A DNA stretch of 64,000 nucleotides from Ascidiaceihabitans sp029251465. Its GTDB lineage: Bacteria; Pseudomonadota; Alphaproteobacteria; Rhodobacterales; Rhodobacteraceae. Shown piece after piece: positions 1 to 8,970 of the stretch (position 1 is the stretch's first letter; every line of letters starts with the position of its first letter). The stretch is taken from the NCBI RefSeq assembly GCF_042932805.1, contig NZ_CP170633.1:1116001-1180000 (forward strand). The letters are read 5' to 3'. The translations under genes and the position numbers were made by a program. A model generated the notes under the pieces. It saw nothing but the letters and a program-made list of their open reading frames with translations. It was not told the origin of the DNA and did not search any database.

Positions 1-132
1 AATGAAGAGGGTGGCGTGTGGTCAGCAGATGCTGTTTACACCATTTCGCCAGCCCTGCCGCGCGGGTTGCGCACGATCGACGCCGAAGTCGTGACTGCGT
101 CCTGTGTGGAAAAGGGAATACCGACGGTGTGA
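1..132 (+). CDS. C-terminal end of an unidentified protein upstream of nuoH (partial)
   Basis: A reading frame is open from base 1 to the TGA at 130-132, giving 43 visible residues; the start lies before the window. It ends six bases before the nuoH ATG and shares its direction, so it is probably part of the nuo operon. Rhodobacteraceae often carry a small gene between nuoG and nuoH, and the fragment (one cysteine, the stretch SADAVYTISPALPRGL) does not look like the tail of NuoG to me. I do not recognise the family. That this is a real gene is likely; its function is unknown. Confidence 0.5.
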   Translation, partial: NEEGGVWSADAVYTISPALPRGLRTIDAEVVTASCVEKGIPTV

Positions 133-138
133 GGACTT

Positions 139-1179
139 ATGGCTGACTTCTTTTTCAATACCACGCTCGGCATGTTGCTTGTCATTGTTGGTCAAATTCT
201 ACTGGTTGTCGTGCCGCTTTTGCTGGCGCTGGCATTCCTGATGTACGCAGATCGCAAGATCTGGGCGGCGGTCATGATGCGCCGTGGTCCCAACGTGGTT
301 GGCGTTTTTGGCCTGCTGCAAAGCTTTGCGGATTTCGGCAAATACATCGTCAAGGAAATCGTTGTGCCTGCGGGTGCCGACAAGGCCGTGTTCTTTATGG
401 CACCGATGGTCACGTTGGTGATGTCGCTGATCGCTTGGGCCGTGATCCCGTTCAATGATGGCTGGGTATTGTCCAACATCAACGTCGCGATCCTGTATGT
501 TTTCGCGGTGTCCTCGCTTGAAGTGTACGGCGTGATCATGGGCGGCTGGGCGTCGAATTCTAAATACCCGTTCTTGGGATCTTTGCGCTCTGCCGCGCAG
601 ATGATTTCGTACGAAGTGTCCATTGGTTTGATCATCATCGGCATCGTAATCAGCTCTGGTTCTTTGAACTTTGGTGAAATCGTTGCCGCGCAAGATACCG
701 GTGCAGGGATGCTGGGCTGGTACTGGTTGCCGCACTTCCCGATGCTGATCTTGTTCTTTATCAGCGCGTTAGCCGAAACCAACCGCCCACCGTTCGATTT
801 GCCAGAGGCTGAGTCAGAACTGGTTGCCGGCTATCAGGTTGAATATTCATCTACGCCATTCCTGTTGTTCATGATCGGTGAACTGGTGGCAGTGGTGCTG
901 ATGTGCGCGCTGATCTCGCTGATGTTCTTGGGTGGCTGGTTGTCACCGCTGCCATTCTTGCCGGATGGCATCTTCTGGATGGTTGCCAAAATCGGCCTCG
1001 TGTTCTTTTTCTTCTCGATGGTCAAGGCAATCACGCCGCGCTATCGCTACGACCAACTGATGCGTTTGGGCTGGAAAGTGTTCCTGCCGTTCTCATTGTT
1101 TTGGGTCGTGTTCGTGGCGTTTGCCGCCAAATTTGACTGGTTCTGGGGCATCTATGCCCGCTGGGCCGTAGGGGGTTAA
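139..1179 (+). CDS. nuoH: NADH-quinone oxidoreductase subunit H (NuoH)
   Basis: Membrane subunit of respiratory complex I (ND1 homologue) that links the peripheral arm to the proton-pumping arm and forms part of the quinone chamber. The protein is 346 residues, about the usual length, with about eight hydrophobic segments. The family signatures are visible: RRGPNVVGVFGLLQSFAD near residue 50 and the acidic quinone-site loop AETNRPPFDLPEAESELVAG near residue 215. The ATG lies six bases after the previous stop, and nuoI starts two bases after the TAA, so translation is probably coupled along the operon. Confidence 0.97.
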   Translation: MADFFFNTTLGMLLVIVGQILLVVVPLLLALAFLMYADRKIWAAVMMRRGPNVVGVFGLLQSFADFGKYIVKEIVVPAGADKAVFFMAPMVTLVMSLIAWAVIPFNDGWVLSNINVAILYVFAVSSLEVYGVIMGGWASNSKYPFLGSLRSAAQMISYEVSIGLIIIGIVISSGSLNFGEIVAAQDTGAGMLGWYWLPHFPMLILFFISALAETNRPPFDLPEAESELVAGYQVEYSSTPFLLFMIGELVAVVLMCALISLMFLGGWLSPLPFLPDGIFWMVAKIGLVFFFFSMVKAITPRYRYDQLMRLGWKVFLPFSLFWVVFVAFAAKFDWFWGIYARWAVGG

Positions 1180-1181
1180 TC

Positions 1182-1676
1182 ATGACACAAATCGACTATA
1201 CCCGTGCCGCTAAGTATTTCCTGCTCAATGACTATTGGGTTGGGTTCAAACTGGGGATGAAGCATTTTTTCCGCCCCAAGGTGACAATCAACTACCCGCA
1301 TGAAAAAGGCCCGCTTAGCCCGCGGTTTCGTGGTGAACATGCGCTGCGCCGTTATGCAAATGGCGAAGAACGTTGCATCGCGTGCAAGCTGTGCGAGGCG
1401 GTGTGCCCGGCCCAAGCGATCACAATCGACGCCGAACCCCGCGAGGATGGCTCGCGCCGCACCACGCGCTATGACATTGACATGACCAAATGCATCTACT
1501 GCGGTTTTTGCCAAGAAGCTTGCCCGGTGGACGCAATCGTAGAAGGCCCGAATTTCGAGTTCTCAACCGAGACCCGCGAAGAGCTGTACTACGACAAGGA
1601 CAAGCTGCTCGCCAACGGCGATCGTTGGGAAGCAGAAATCGCGCGTAATCTAGAATTGGACGCGCCCTACCGATGA
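1182..1676 (+). CDS. nuoI: NADH-quinone oxidoreductase subunit I (NuoI), 2x[4Fe-4S] ferredoxin
   Basis: Iron-sulfur subunit (TYKY homologue) of complex I that carries clusters N6a and N6b and passes electrons toward NuoB. Two complete CxxCxxCxxxCP motifs are visible: Cys65, 68, 71, 75 and Cys104, 107, 110, 114, each followed by Pro. The length of 164 residues is normal for an alphaproteobacterial NuoI. The stop overlaps the start of the next gene (ATGA at 1673-1676), which indicates translational coupling with the small gene inserted between nuoI and nuoJ. Confidence 0.97.
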   Translation: MTQIDYTRAAKYFLLNDYWVGFKLGMKHFFRPKVTINYPHEKGPLSPRFRGEHALRRYANGEERCIACKLCEAVCPAQAITIDAEPREDGSRRTTRYDIDMTKCIYCGFCQEACPVDAIVEGPNFEFSTETREELYYDKDKLLANGDRWEAEIARNLELDAPYR

Positions 1677-2104
1677 GCACTCCCGTCAATCCCTTTGCCG
1701 ATATGATGGCCAAAATGCAGGAGCAGATGCAGGACATGTCAAAAGGCATGCCCGGTCTTGACGCGTTCTCGCCCGCTGCATTCGAGGCGATGATGGGCAC
1801 GATGCCCAAAGAGATGATGGAAGCCATGTTCGGCAACAAGCTGGACGAGGGCGCACTTGATGCCCGCACCAAATTACTGCTGACGTTGGCTGGTTTAACC
1901 ATGCAAGGCGCGCAAAACGAGGTGGCTGTGCGTCAAACTGTGCGTCATGCGCAGGCGGCGGGTGCAACGGAACAACATATTACCGAAACGATTGGGATGA
2001 TGGCGATGTTCGCCGGTCTTCCCGCAGTGACCCGCGCCACGGAGCTGGCAAAGCAGGCCCTGACTGACAAAAAGACGTCTGACAACAAGGATGACGAAAC
2101 ATGA
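1673..2104 (+). CDS. Carboxymuconolactone-decarboxylase-like protein inserted between nuoI and nuoJ
   Basis: This 143-residue protein begins with a methionine-rich segment (about residues 10-60) followed by a helical AhpD/CMD-type region (LDARTKLLLTLAGLTMQGAQ, then VRQTVRHAQAAGATEQHITE). The CxxC redox pair of AhpD is absent, so a peroxidase-partner role is unlikely. It overlaps nuoI by four bases and nuoJ by four bases (ATGA in both cases), so it is translated with complex I subunits. Unidentified reading frames interspersed in the nuo operon are known from Rhodobacter capsulatus. A role in complex I assembly or stability is inference only. Confidence 0.8.
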   Translation: MSTPVNPFADMMAKMQEQMQDMSKGMPGLDAFSPAAFEAMMGTMPKEMMEAMFGNKLDEGALDARTKLLLTLAGLTMQGAQNEVAVRQTVRHAQAAGATEQHITETIGMMAMFAGLPAVTRATELAKQALTDKKTSDNKDDET

Positions 2105-2703
2105 GCGTGTTTGCCTTTTACCTCTTTGCGATTTCTGTGATCGCCGGTGGTTTCTTTACCGTGGTTAGCCGTAATCCGGTGCACTCGGTTTTGTGGTTGA
2201 TCCTGTCATTCCTCAGTGCGGCTGGTCTGTTTGTGCTGTTGGGTGCTGAATTTGTCGCGATGCTGCTGATCATCGTTTATGTCGGTGCGGTTGCAGTCTT
2301 GTTTTTGTTTGTCGTGATGATGCTGGACATCGATTTCGCCGAACTGAAAGCCGAGATGGCGAAATACATGCCGTTGGCCTTGCTGATCGGCCTCGTGATC
2401 CTGATGCAGTTTGTGATGGCGTTCGGGGCTTGGGAAAGCAATTCAGCCGCAGAAAGTCTGCGCACGAATGTGATGCCCGTTGATCGTCACAACACCGAAG
2501 CCTTGGGGCTGATCCTGTACGACCAATATTTCCTGCTGTTCCAACTGTCGGGTTTGATCCTGCTGGTGGCGATGATCGGTGCGATTGTTCTGACACTGCG
2601 TCACCGCACAGATGTGAAACGCCAGGATGTGGTCGCGCAAATGATGCGTGATCCAGCTGTCGCGATGGAGCTTAAGGACGTGAAACCGGGGCAGGGGTTG
2701 TGA
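2101..2703 (+). CDS. nuoJ: NADH-quinone oxidoreductase subunit J (NuoJ)
   Basis: Membrane subunit of complex I (ND6 homologue). It has 200 residues with five predicted transmembrane helices, including the conserved stretch LLIIVYVGAVAVLFLFVVMM (about residues 58-77), where the helix carries the family's central pi-bulge. The start overlaps the stop of the preceding CMD-like gene. It is followed by a 72-base spacer holding a small perfect hairpin before nuoK, the widest gap within this part of the operon. Confidence 0.96.
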   Translation: MSVFAFYLFAISVIAGGFFTVVSRNPVHSVLWLILSFLSAAGLFVLLGAEFVAMLLIIVYVGAVAVLFLFVVMMLDIDFAELKAEMAKYMPLALLIGLVILMQFVMAFGAWESNSAAESLRTNVMPVDRHNTEALGLILYDQYFLLFQLSGLILLVAMIGAIVLTLRHRTDVKRQDVVAQMMRDPAVAMELKDVKPGQGL

Positions 2704-2720
2704 GAGCTGCACCATGACTT

Positions 2721-2735
2721 GGCAGCGACGCTGCC
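2721..2735 (+). other. Perfect inverted repeat between nuoJ and nuoK
   Basis: GGCAGC, three bases, GCTGCC forms a six-base-pair stem 41 bases before the nuoK start. No T-run follows, so it is not a typical intrinsic terminator. It could be an RNA processing or stability element within the nuo transcript. Only the dyad itself is seen; function is inferred. Confidence 0.35.
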
Positions 2736-2775
2736 GTTATTTGAATACGAGACGAAAAATGACCGAGGATAAGAC

Positions 2776-3081
2776 ATGATCGGACTAGAACATTACCTGA
2801 CGGTGGCGGCGACGCTGTTTGTCATCGGCATTTTTGGGCTCTTTCTGAACCGCAAAAACGTAATCATCCTGCTGATGAGTATTGAGCTGATGCTGCTGGC
2901 GGTGAACATCAACTTGGTTGCGTTCTCCAGTTTCCTTGGGGACCTGGTCGGTCAGGTGTTTACCTTGTTTGTCCTCACCGTTGCTGCTGCGGAAGCGGCG
3001 ATTGGTCTGGCGATTTTGGTCTGTTTCTTCCGCAACCGTGGCACAATCGCGGTTGAAGACGTCAATGTAATGAAGGGCTAA
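2776..3081 (+). CDS. nuoK: NADH-quinone oxidoreductase subunit K (NuoK)
   Basis: ND4L homologue of complex I, 101 residues with three transmembrane helices. The two conserved membrane glutamates of the proton path are visible, in MSIELMLLAVNINLVAF and in AAAEAAIGLAILV. The start used is the ATG following GAGGATAAGAC; the length agrees with the family. nuoL starts five bases after its stop. Confidence 0.97.
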   Translation: MIGLEHYLTVAATLFVIGIFGLFLNRKNVIILLMSIELMLLAVNINLVAFSSFLGDLVGQVFTLFVLTVAAAEAAIGLAILVCFFRNRGTIAVEDVNVMKG

Positions 3082-3086
3082 GAGCT

Positions 3087-5177
3087 ATGGAACTAACAAT
3101 ACTCTTTGCCCCGCTGATCGGCGCGCTTTTGTGCGGATTTGGCTGGCGTATCATTGGCGAAACCGCGGCGATGTGGGTGTCCACGGGCTTCCTTTTCCTT
3201 GCCGCGATCCTGTCTTGGGTAGCATTCCTGTCGTTCGACGGCGTGACCGAGCAGATTCAAATTCTGCGCTGGATCGAAAGCGGTACGCTTAGCACCGATT
3301 GGGCGATCCGTATGGACCGTTTGACGGCGATCATGCTGATCGTAATCACGACGGTTTCCAGCCTCGTGCACCTTTATTCCTTTGGCTATATGGCCAATGA
3401 CCCGCAGTGGCAGACCGGCGAAAGCTATAAGCCGCGCTTCTTTGCGTACCTGTCGTTCTTTACCTTCGCGATGTTGATGTTGGTGACCTCCGACAACCTC
3501 GTACAGATGTTCTTTGGTTGGGAAGGGGTTGGCGTTGCCTCGTATCTATTGATCGGTTTTTACTACCGCAAACCAAGTGCCAATGCGGCGGCGATCAAAG
3601 CCTTTGTGGTCAACCGCGTGGGCGATTTTGGTTTTGCCTTGGGCATTTTCGCGATCTACATGATCTTTGATTCCGTCCAGTTCAGCGTGATTTTCGCAAA
3701 TGTGCCAGAGCATGCGACCGAAACGATCAGCTTTCTGTGGGGCGAATGGAACGCCATCGAAGTTATCGCGTTGCTGCTGTTCATCGGTGCGATGGGCAAA
3801 TCGGCGCAGTTGATTTTGCACACCTGGTTGCCTGACGCGATGGAAGGACCGACACCTGTATCTGCCTTGATCCACGCCGCGACCATGGTAACTGCTGGTG
3901 TTTTCCTTGTGTGCCGGATGTCGCCAATCATGGAATTTGCGCCCTACGCGACTGGTTTCATCGTGGTCATCGGGGCCACAACAGCGTTCTTTGCGGCGAC
4001 GGTTGGCTTGGTTCAAACCGACATCAAACGCGTTATTGCCTATTCTACCTGTTCGCAATTGGGCTACATGTTTGTGGCAGCAGGCGTCGGCATGTATTCG
4101 GCAGCTATGTTCCACTTGTTCACGCACGCGTTCTTTAAGGCGATGTTGTTCTTGGGCGCGGGCTCGGTCATTCACGCGATGCACCACGAACAAGACATGA
4201 ACAATTACGGTGGTTTACGTAAGAAAATCCCGTTCACTTTTGCGGCGATGATGATCGGCACGCTGGCGATTACTGGTGTCGGCATCCCGCTCACGCATTT
4301 CGGTTTTGCAGGGTTTTTGTCTAAGGATGCGATCATCGAAAGCGCCTATGCAGGCCAGTCCATGTATGGTTTCTGGTTGCTGGTTTTGGCCGCTGCGATG
4401 ACGTCGTTCTATTCGTGGCGCTTGATCTTCTTGACGTTCTACGGCGAGGCGCGTGGCGACAAACACACGCACGAGCACGCCCACGAAAGCCCGATGACCA
4501 TGTTGATACCATTGGGTGTGCTGGCAATTGGCGCGATTTTTGCCGGTATGATCTGGTTCAAACCGTTCTTTGGCCACGTGGACGAAGTTGGTAAATTCTA
4601 CGGAATTCCAGTCGCCGAAGCCGGCGCACATGGCACAGAGCATGTAGAGGGCACCGAAGACAGCCATGGGACCGCTGCCAAGGAAGGCGAAGCGGAACAC
4701 CACTACACGTTTGTCGGCAAACCGGGCGAAGGCGCGATTTACATTGCCCCTGATAACCACATTCTGGACGATGCACATGCGGTGCCAAAATGGGTCAAAG
4801 TCTCGCCTTTCATCGCGATGCTCTTTGGCTTGATCATGGCGCTGTGGTTCTACATCTGGAACCCGACCTTGCCTGCGCGTTTGGCCGAAAACCAACGTCC
4901 GCTGTATCTGTTCCTCAAGAACAAATGGTACTTTGACGAACTTTACGACTTTGTCTTTATCCAGCCGGCCAAGGCACTTGGCCGCTTCCTCTGGAAGAAA
5001 GGCGACGGCAATGTCATCGACGGCACATTGAACGGCATCGCCATGGGCATCATCCCATTCTTCACCAAATTGGCAGGGCGCGCGCAGTCCGGCTACATCT
5101 TTACCTATGCCTTCGCCATGGTGATCGGGATCGCGGTCCTGGTGACTTGGATGACGATGAGCGGGGGGGCAAACTGA
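3087..5177 (+). CDS. nuoL: NADH-quinone oxidoreductase subunit L (NuoL)
   Basis: Antiporter-like proton-pumping subunit (ND5 homologue), 696 residues. The Proton_antipo core is evident (GWEGVGVASYLLIGF, LPDAMEGPTPVSALIHAATM), and the C-terminal part should supply the long lateral helix of the family. A hydrophilic, histidine-rich stretch lies around residues 457-470 (KHTHEHAHES) and again around 513-545 (several His and Glu), between late transmembrane helices. The stop overlaps the nuoM start by one base (TGATG at 5175-5179). Confidence 0.97.
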   Translation: MELTILFAPLIGALLCGFGWRIIGETAAMWVSTGFLFLAAILSWVAFLSFDGVTEQIQILRWIESGTLSTDWAIRMDRLTAIMLIVITTVSSLVHLYSFGYMANDPQWQTGESYKPRFFAYLSFFTFAMLMLVTSDNLVQMFFGWEGVGVASYLLIGFYYRKPSANAAAIKAFVVNRVGDFGFALGIFAIYMIFDSVQFSVIFANVPEHATETISFLWGEWNAIEVIALLLFIGAMGKSAQLILHTWLPDAMEGPTPVSALIHAATMVTAGVFLVCRMSPIMEFAPYATGFIVVIGATTAFFAATVGLVQTDIKRVIAYSTCSQLGYMFVAAGVGMYSAAMFHLFTHAFFKAMLFLGAGSVIHAMHHEQDMNNYGGLRKKIPFTFAAMMIGTLAITGVGIPLTHFGFAGFLSKDAIIESAYAGQSMYGFWLLVLAAAMTSFYSWRLIFLTFYGEARGDKHTHEHAHESPMTMLIPLGVLAIGAIFAGMIWFKPFFGHVDEVGKFYGIPVAEAGAHGTEHVEGTEDSHGTAAKEGEAEHHYTFVGKPGEGAIYIAPDNHILDDAHAVPKWVKVSPFIAMLFGLIMALWFYIWNPTLPARLAENQRPLYLFLKNKWYFDELYDFVFIQPAKALGRFLWKKGDGNVIDGTLNGIAMGIIPFFTKLAGRAQSGYIFTYAFAMVIGIAVLVTWMTMSGGAN

Positions 5178-6721
5178 TGGACAATATCCTATCAATCGTC
5201 ACGTTCATCCCTGCGGCTGCTGCCCTGATTATGGCGCTGTTTTTGCGCGGTGATGACGCTGCTGCACGCAAAAATGCCAAGTGGATCGCGATGGTCGCGA
5301 CAGTTGCGACCTTTGTCGCGTCGCTGTTTGTATTGTCAGGTTTTGACGCCTCCGAGACGAGTTTTCAGATGGTCGAGCAAGGCAGCTGGATCATGGGCTT
5401 GCAATACAAAATGGGTGTCGACGGCATCAGCATCCTGTTTGTGATGCTGACAACGTTCATGATGCCGCTGGTGATTGCCGCGTCTTGGAACGTGGAAACG
5501 CGGATCAAGGAATACATGATTGCGTTCTTGCTGCTGGAAACGCTGATGCTTGGCGTGTTCATGGCGCTGGATCTGGTGTTGTTCTACCTATTCTTCGAGG
5601 CAGGCCTGATCCCGATGTTCCTGATCATTGGCATTTGGGGCGGGGCGAACCGTATCTACGCGAGCTTTAAGTTCTTCCTCTATACCTTCCTTGGATCGGT
5701 TCTGATGTTGGTTGCGATGGTTGGGATGTATGCCGACGCGGGCACCACGGATATTGCAATGCTGCTGAAACACGAATTCAGCTATGGAACGATCAACTTG
5801 CTAGGCATTCAGGTCGTGGGCGGTTTGCAAACCCTGATGTTCCTTGCGTTCTTTGCCAGCTTCGCGGTGAAAATGCCGATGTGGCCAGTGCATACGTGGT
5901 TGCCGGATGCGCACGTGCAGGCCCCGACGGCGGGTTCTGTGGTGCTGGCAGCGATCCTGTTGAAAATGGGCGGCTACGGCTTCTTGCGCTTTTCCTTACC
6001 AATGTTTCCTGTCGGGTCCGACGTGATGGCGAACTTTGTTTTGTGGATGTCCGCGATTGCGATTGTCTACACCTCACTGGTCGCCTTGGTCCAAGAAGAC
6101 ATGAAAAAGCTGATCGCCTATTCATCGGTCGCCCACATGGGTTTTGTGACGATGGGGATTTTCTCGGCGAACCAACAAGGTCTGGACGGTGCGATTTTCC
6201 AAATGATCAGCCACGGCTTTATCTCGGGGGCTTTGTTCCTGTGTGTCGGCGTGATCTATGACCGCATGCACACCCGAGACATTGATGCCTACGGTGGCCT
6301 TGTGAACCGGATGCCGGCCTATGCGATGATCTTTATGTTCTTCACGATGGCCAACGTTGGCTTGCCGGGGACCTCCGGGTTTGTGGGTGAATTCCTGACG
6401 TTGATCGCCGTGTTCCAGGTGAACACATGGGTTGCGGCCGTGGCGACAACGGGTGTGATTTTCTCGGCGGCTTACGGCCTGTGGCTGTACCGCCGCGTCG
6501 TTATGGGTGACCTGATCAAGGAAAGCCTGAAGTCGATCACGGATATGACCACGCGCGAGCGTTGGATTTTTGCCCCTCTGGTCGTTATGACACTGCTGCT
6601 GGGGGTTTATCCTGCCCTTGTTCTCGACATCATCGGCCCGTCTGTTACGGCGCTCGTGACCCAATACGATACGGCACTTGCTGCTGCGGCTGACGCCGTG
6701 ACACAAGTCGCCTCTCATTAA
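5177..6721 (+). CDS. nuoM: NADH-quinone oxidoreductase subunit M (NuoM)
   Basis: Antiporter-like proton-pumping subunit (ND4 homologue), 514 residues. The ATG at 5177, overlapping the nuoL TGA, is preferred over an upstream in-frame ATG at 5147 because it gives the normal hydrophobic N-terminus (MDNILSIVTFIPAAAALIM). Conserved elements include the glutamate-bearing FYLFFEAGLIPMFLIIGIWG and WLPDAHVQAPTAGSVVLA. nuoN starts 15 bases downstream behind an AAGGAG ribosome-binding site. Confidence 0.97.
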   Translation: MDNILSIVTFIPAAAALIMALFLRGDDAAARKNAKWIAMVATVATFVASLFVLSGFDASETSFQMVEQGSWIMGLQYKMGVDGISILFVMLTTFMMPLVIAASWNVETRIKEYMIAFLLLETLMLGVFMALDLVLFYLFFEAGLIPMFLIIGIWGGANRIYASFKFFLYTFLGSVLMLVAMVGMYADAGTTDIAMLLKHEFSYGTINLLGIQVVGGLQTLMFLAFFASFAVKMPMWPVHTWLPDAHVQAPTAGSVVLAAILLKMGGYGFLRFSLPMFPVGSDVMANFVLWMSAIAIVYTSLVALVQEDMKKLIAYSSVAHMGFVTMGIFSANQQGLDGAIFQMISHGFISGALFLCVGVIYDRMHTRDIDAYGGLVNRMPAYAMIFMFFTMANVGLPGTSGFVGEFLTLIAVFQVNTWVAAVATTGVIFSAAYGLWLYRRVVMGDLIKESLKSITDMTTRERWIFAPLVVMTLLLGVYPALVLDIIGPSVTALVTQYDTALAAAADAVTQVASH

Positions 6722-6736
6722 GAAGGAGCGGGGCCT

Positions 6737-8176
6737 ATGTCCGCTGATCTGAGCACAATTCTGCCGGAAATCCTGTTGTCGCTGTTCGCGATTGGGGCAC
6801 TTTTGGGGGCGGTTTACACTGGCAAGGACAACGCCGCCTCGGCGCTTGTTTGGCTGACCAGCGCGGTCATGCTGGTGCTTGCCATTTGGATCGGCACGAT
6901 GGGCGGCGATGCAAACACTGCCTTTGGTGGCATGTTCATCGACGATGCGTTTTCACGTTTTGCCAAGGTCGTGATCCTTGTGTCGGCTGCGGCCGTTCTG
7001 GCCATGTCCGAAGGCTATATGACCCAACGCGGCTTGCTGCGTTTCGAATATCCGATGCTGGTAGCGCTTAGCGTCGTTGGCATGATGATGATGGTCAGTG
7101 CGGGCGATCTGATGTCGCTTTACATGGGGCTGGAACTGCAATCGCTGGCGCTGTACGTGATCGCATCCCTGCGCCGTGACAGTGCCAAATCCACCGAAGC
7201 GGGCCTCAAGTATTTCGTGCTTGGTGCGCTGTCTTCCGGCCTTTTGTTGTACGGTGCGTCGCTGGTCTATGGCTACGCCGGCACCACGCTGTTCTCTGGC
7301 ATCATCCAAACTGCGGTTCACGGCGAAGTTTCCCTTGGCCTCTTGTTTGGCTTGATCTTCTTGATCTCGGGCATGGCCTTCAAAGTGTCTGCCGTGCCGT
7401 TCCACATGTGGACGCCAGACGTCTATGAGGGCGCGCCAACACCAGTCACTGCGTTCTTTGCCACAGCACCCAAAGTCGCAGCCATGGGATTGTTCGCCCG
7501 TGTCATGCATGACGCATTTGGCGCGGCTGTCGCTGATTGGCAGCAAGTTGTTGCACTGTTGTCTGTGTTGTCCATGTTTTTGGGTGCGATTGCGGCCATT
7601 GGTCAGACCAACATCAAACGCCTGATGGCGTATTCTTCGATCGCACACATGGGCTATGCGCTGATCGGATTGGCTGCTGGCACCGCAATGGGCGTGCAGG
7701 CGATGCTGATCTACATGGCGATCTACGTGACCATGAACATCGGCACATTCGCATTCATCCTGATGATGGAACGCGATGGCCAACCTGTGACCGACATTGC
7801 GTCGTTGAACATGTATTCCAAAGTGCACCCGGGCAAAGCAATTGCACTGTTGGTTTTGCTGTTCTCACTGGCTGGCGTGCCACCGATGCTAGGCTTTTTC
7901 GCCAAGCTGGGCGTGTGGCAAGCAGGCATTGATGCGGGTTTGGTCTGGCTGGTCGTGGCCAGCGCCGTCGCCTCTGCGATTGGCGCGTATTACTATTTGC
8001 GCATCGTGTTCTTCATGTACTTTGGTGACGAACAAGCGGAACCATTGGACAAAGGGCGTTCGCCCATTTTGTGGGGATTCTTGATGGCGTCAGCAGTGAT
8101 CATGGTGATCGGTGTTGTGAACCTGTTTGGCATCGAAGGCCCGGCAATGGCTGCGGCTACAGCGCTTGTTAACTAA
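6737..8176 (+). CDS. nuoN: NADH-quinone oxidoreductase subunit N (NuoN)
   Basis: Third antiporter-like subunit (ND2 homologue) and last nuo gene, 479 residues with about 14 membrane segments. Signatures include LMSLYMGLELQSLALYVIAS and FHMWTPDVYEGAPTPVTAF. AAGGAG lies six bases before the ATG. The next gene, birA, begins 27 bases after its stop in the same direction, so read-through from the nuo operon is likely. Confidence 0.97.
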   Translation: MSADLSTILPEILLSLFAIGALLGAVYTGKDNAASALVWLTSAVMLVLAIWIGTMGGDANTAFGGMFIDDAFSRFAKVVILVSAAAVLAMSEGYMTQRGLLRFEYPMLVALSVVGMMMMVSAGDLMSLYMGLELQSLALYVIASLRRDSAKSTEAGLKYFVLGALSSGLLLYGASLVYGYAGTTLFSGIIQTAVHGEVSLGLLFGLIFLISGMAFKVSAVPFHMWTPDVYEGAPTPVTAFFATAPKVAAMGLFARVMHDAFGAAVADWQQVVALLSVLSMFLGAIAAIGQTNIKRLMAYSSIAHMGYALIGLAAGTAMGVQAMLIYMAIYVTMNIGTFAFILMMERDGQPVTDIASLNMYSKVHPGKAIALLVLLFSLAGVPPMLGFFAKLGVWQAGIDAGLVWLVVASAVASAIGAYYYLRIVFFMYFGDEQAEPLDKGRSPILWGFLMASAVIMVIGVVNLFGIEGPAMAAATALVN

Positions 8177-8203
8177 GCGCGCATATCAGCGAGAGATCTC
8201 GTT

Positions 8204-8953
8204 TTGAACGATTGGCCAGATGGCTACGGGCGCCGGGTGTTGGCGTCCGTGGATTCCACGCTAAGTGAAGCGGCGCGTATTGCACCAACACTGTCAGGGC
8301 CTGAATGGGTTTTAGCGTTGGAGCAAACAGCAGCACGCGGGCGGCGCGGACGGGCGTGGGCGATGCCGGTCGGCAACTTTGCCGCAACTTTGATTTTACC
8401 CGTGAGCGAACCGCCAGCCACTGCGGCTTTGCGATCGTTTGTTGTCTCACTGGCACTGCGCGACGCCTTTGTCGCGGTCAGCGGTCAAGAAGATGCTTTC
8501 GCTTTGAAATGGCCAAATGATGTGCTGCTGCGTGGCGGCAAGGTTGCAGGTATTTTGCTCGAAAGTGCCAGTGCCGGATCGACCCTAAGCCACCTTTCGA
8601 TTGGCATTGGCGTGAACCTTGCATCGGCCCCCGCAGCCAAAGACGTTGAAGTCGGGGCCGTTCCACCAGTCGCGCTGCGCAGCGCATTGAATATCACGGT
8701 CTCACCGCAGGCGTTTCTCGACGTCCTTGCCAGCGCCTATGCGCGATATGAAACCCAATTTGTGACCTACGGCTTTGCGCCAATCCGCACCGCGTGGATG
8801 GCCAATGCCGCGCGCTTGGGCGAGGTCATCACCGCGCGAACAGCACGCGAAGAATGGGTTGGCACCTTTCGCGAGGTGGACGAGACAGGGCAACTTGTTC
8901 TAGAGACGGCTCAAGGCATTCGCGCCATTCCGGCAGCGGACGTGTATTTCTAA
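8204..8953 (+). CDS. birA: Biotin--[acetyl-CoA-carboxylase] ligase (BirA, ligase-only form)
   Basis: Attaches biotin to the carrier domain of carboxylases via biotinyl-AMP. The 249-residue protein starts with the catalytic domain: the biotinyl-AMP loop ARGRRGRAWAMPVGN (about residues 45-59) and KWPNDVLLRGGKVAGILLES (about 103-122) are clear. The N-terminal helix-turn-helix of the E. coli repressor form is absent, so no role as a transcriptional repressor is expected. The start is a TTG at 8204; no in-frame ATG precedes the conserved region. Position between nuoN and coaX is, as I recall, common in Rhodobacteraceae. Confidence 0.93.
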   Translation: MNDWPDGYGRRVLASVDSTLSEAARIAPTLSGPEWVLALEQTAARGRRGRAWAMPVGNFAATLILPVSEPPATAALRSFVVSLALRDAFVAVSGQEDAFALKWPNDVLLRGGKVAGILLESASAGSTLSHLSIGIGVNLASAPAAKDVEVGAVPPVALRSALNITVSPQAFLDVLASAYARYETQFVTYGFAPIRTAWMANAARLGEVITARTAREEWVGTFREVDETGQLVLETAQGIRAIPAADVYF

Positions 8954-8970
8954 AGTAGGGGGGCTAACCC

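Noticed and set aside
3546..4193. Long minus-strand frame opposite nuoL.
   Set aside because: His/Arg-rich composition typical of an antisense shadow of a GC-rich membrane-protein gene; no recognisable motif or ribosome-binding site.
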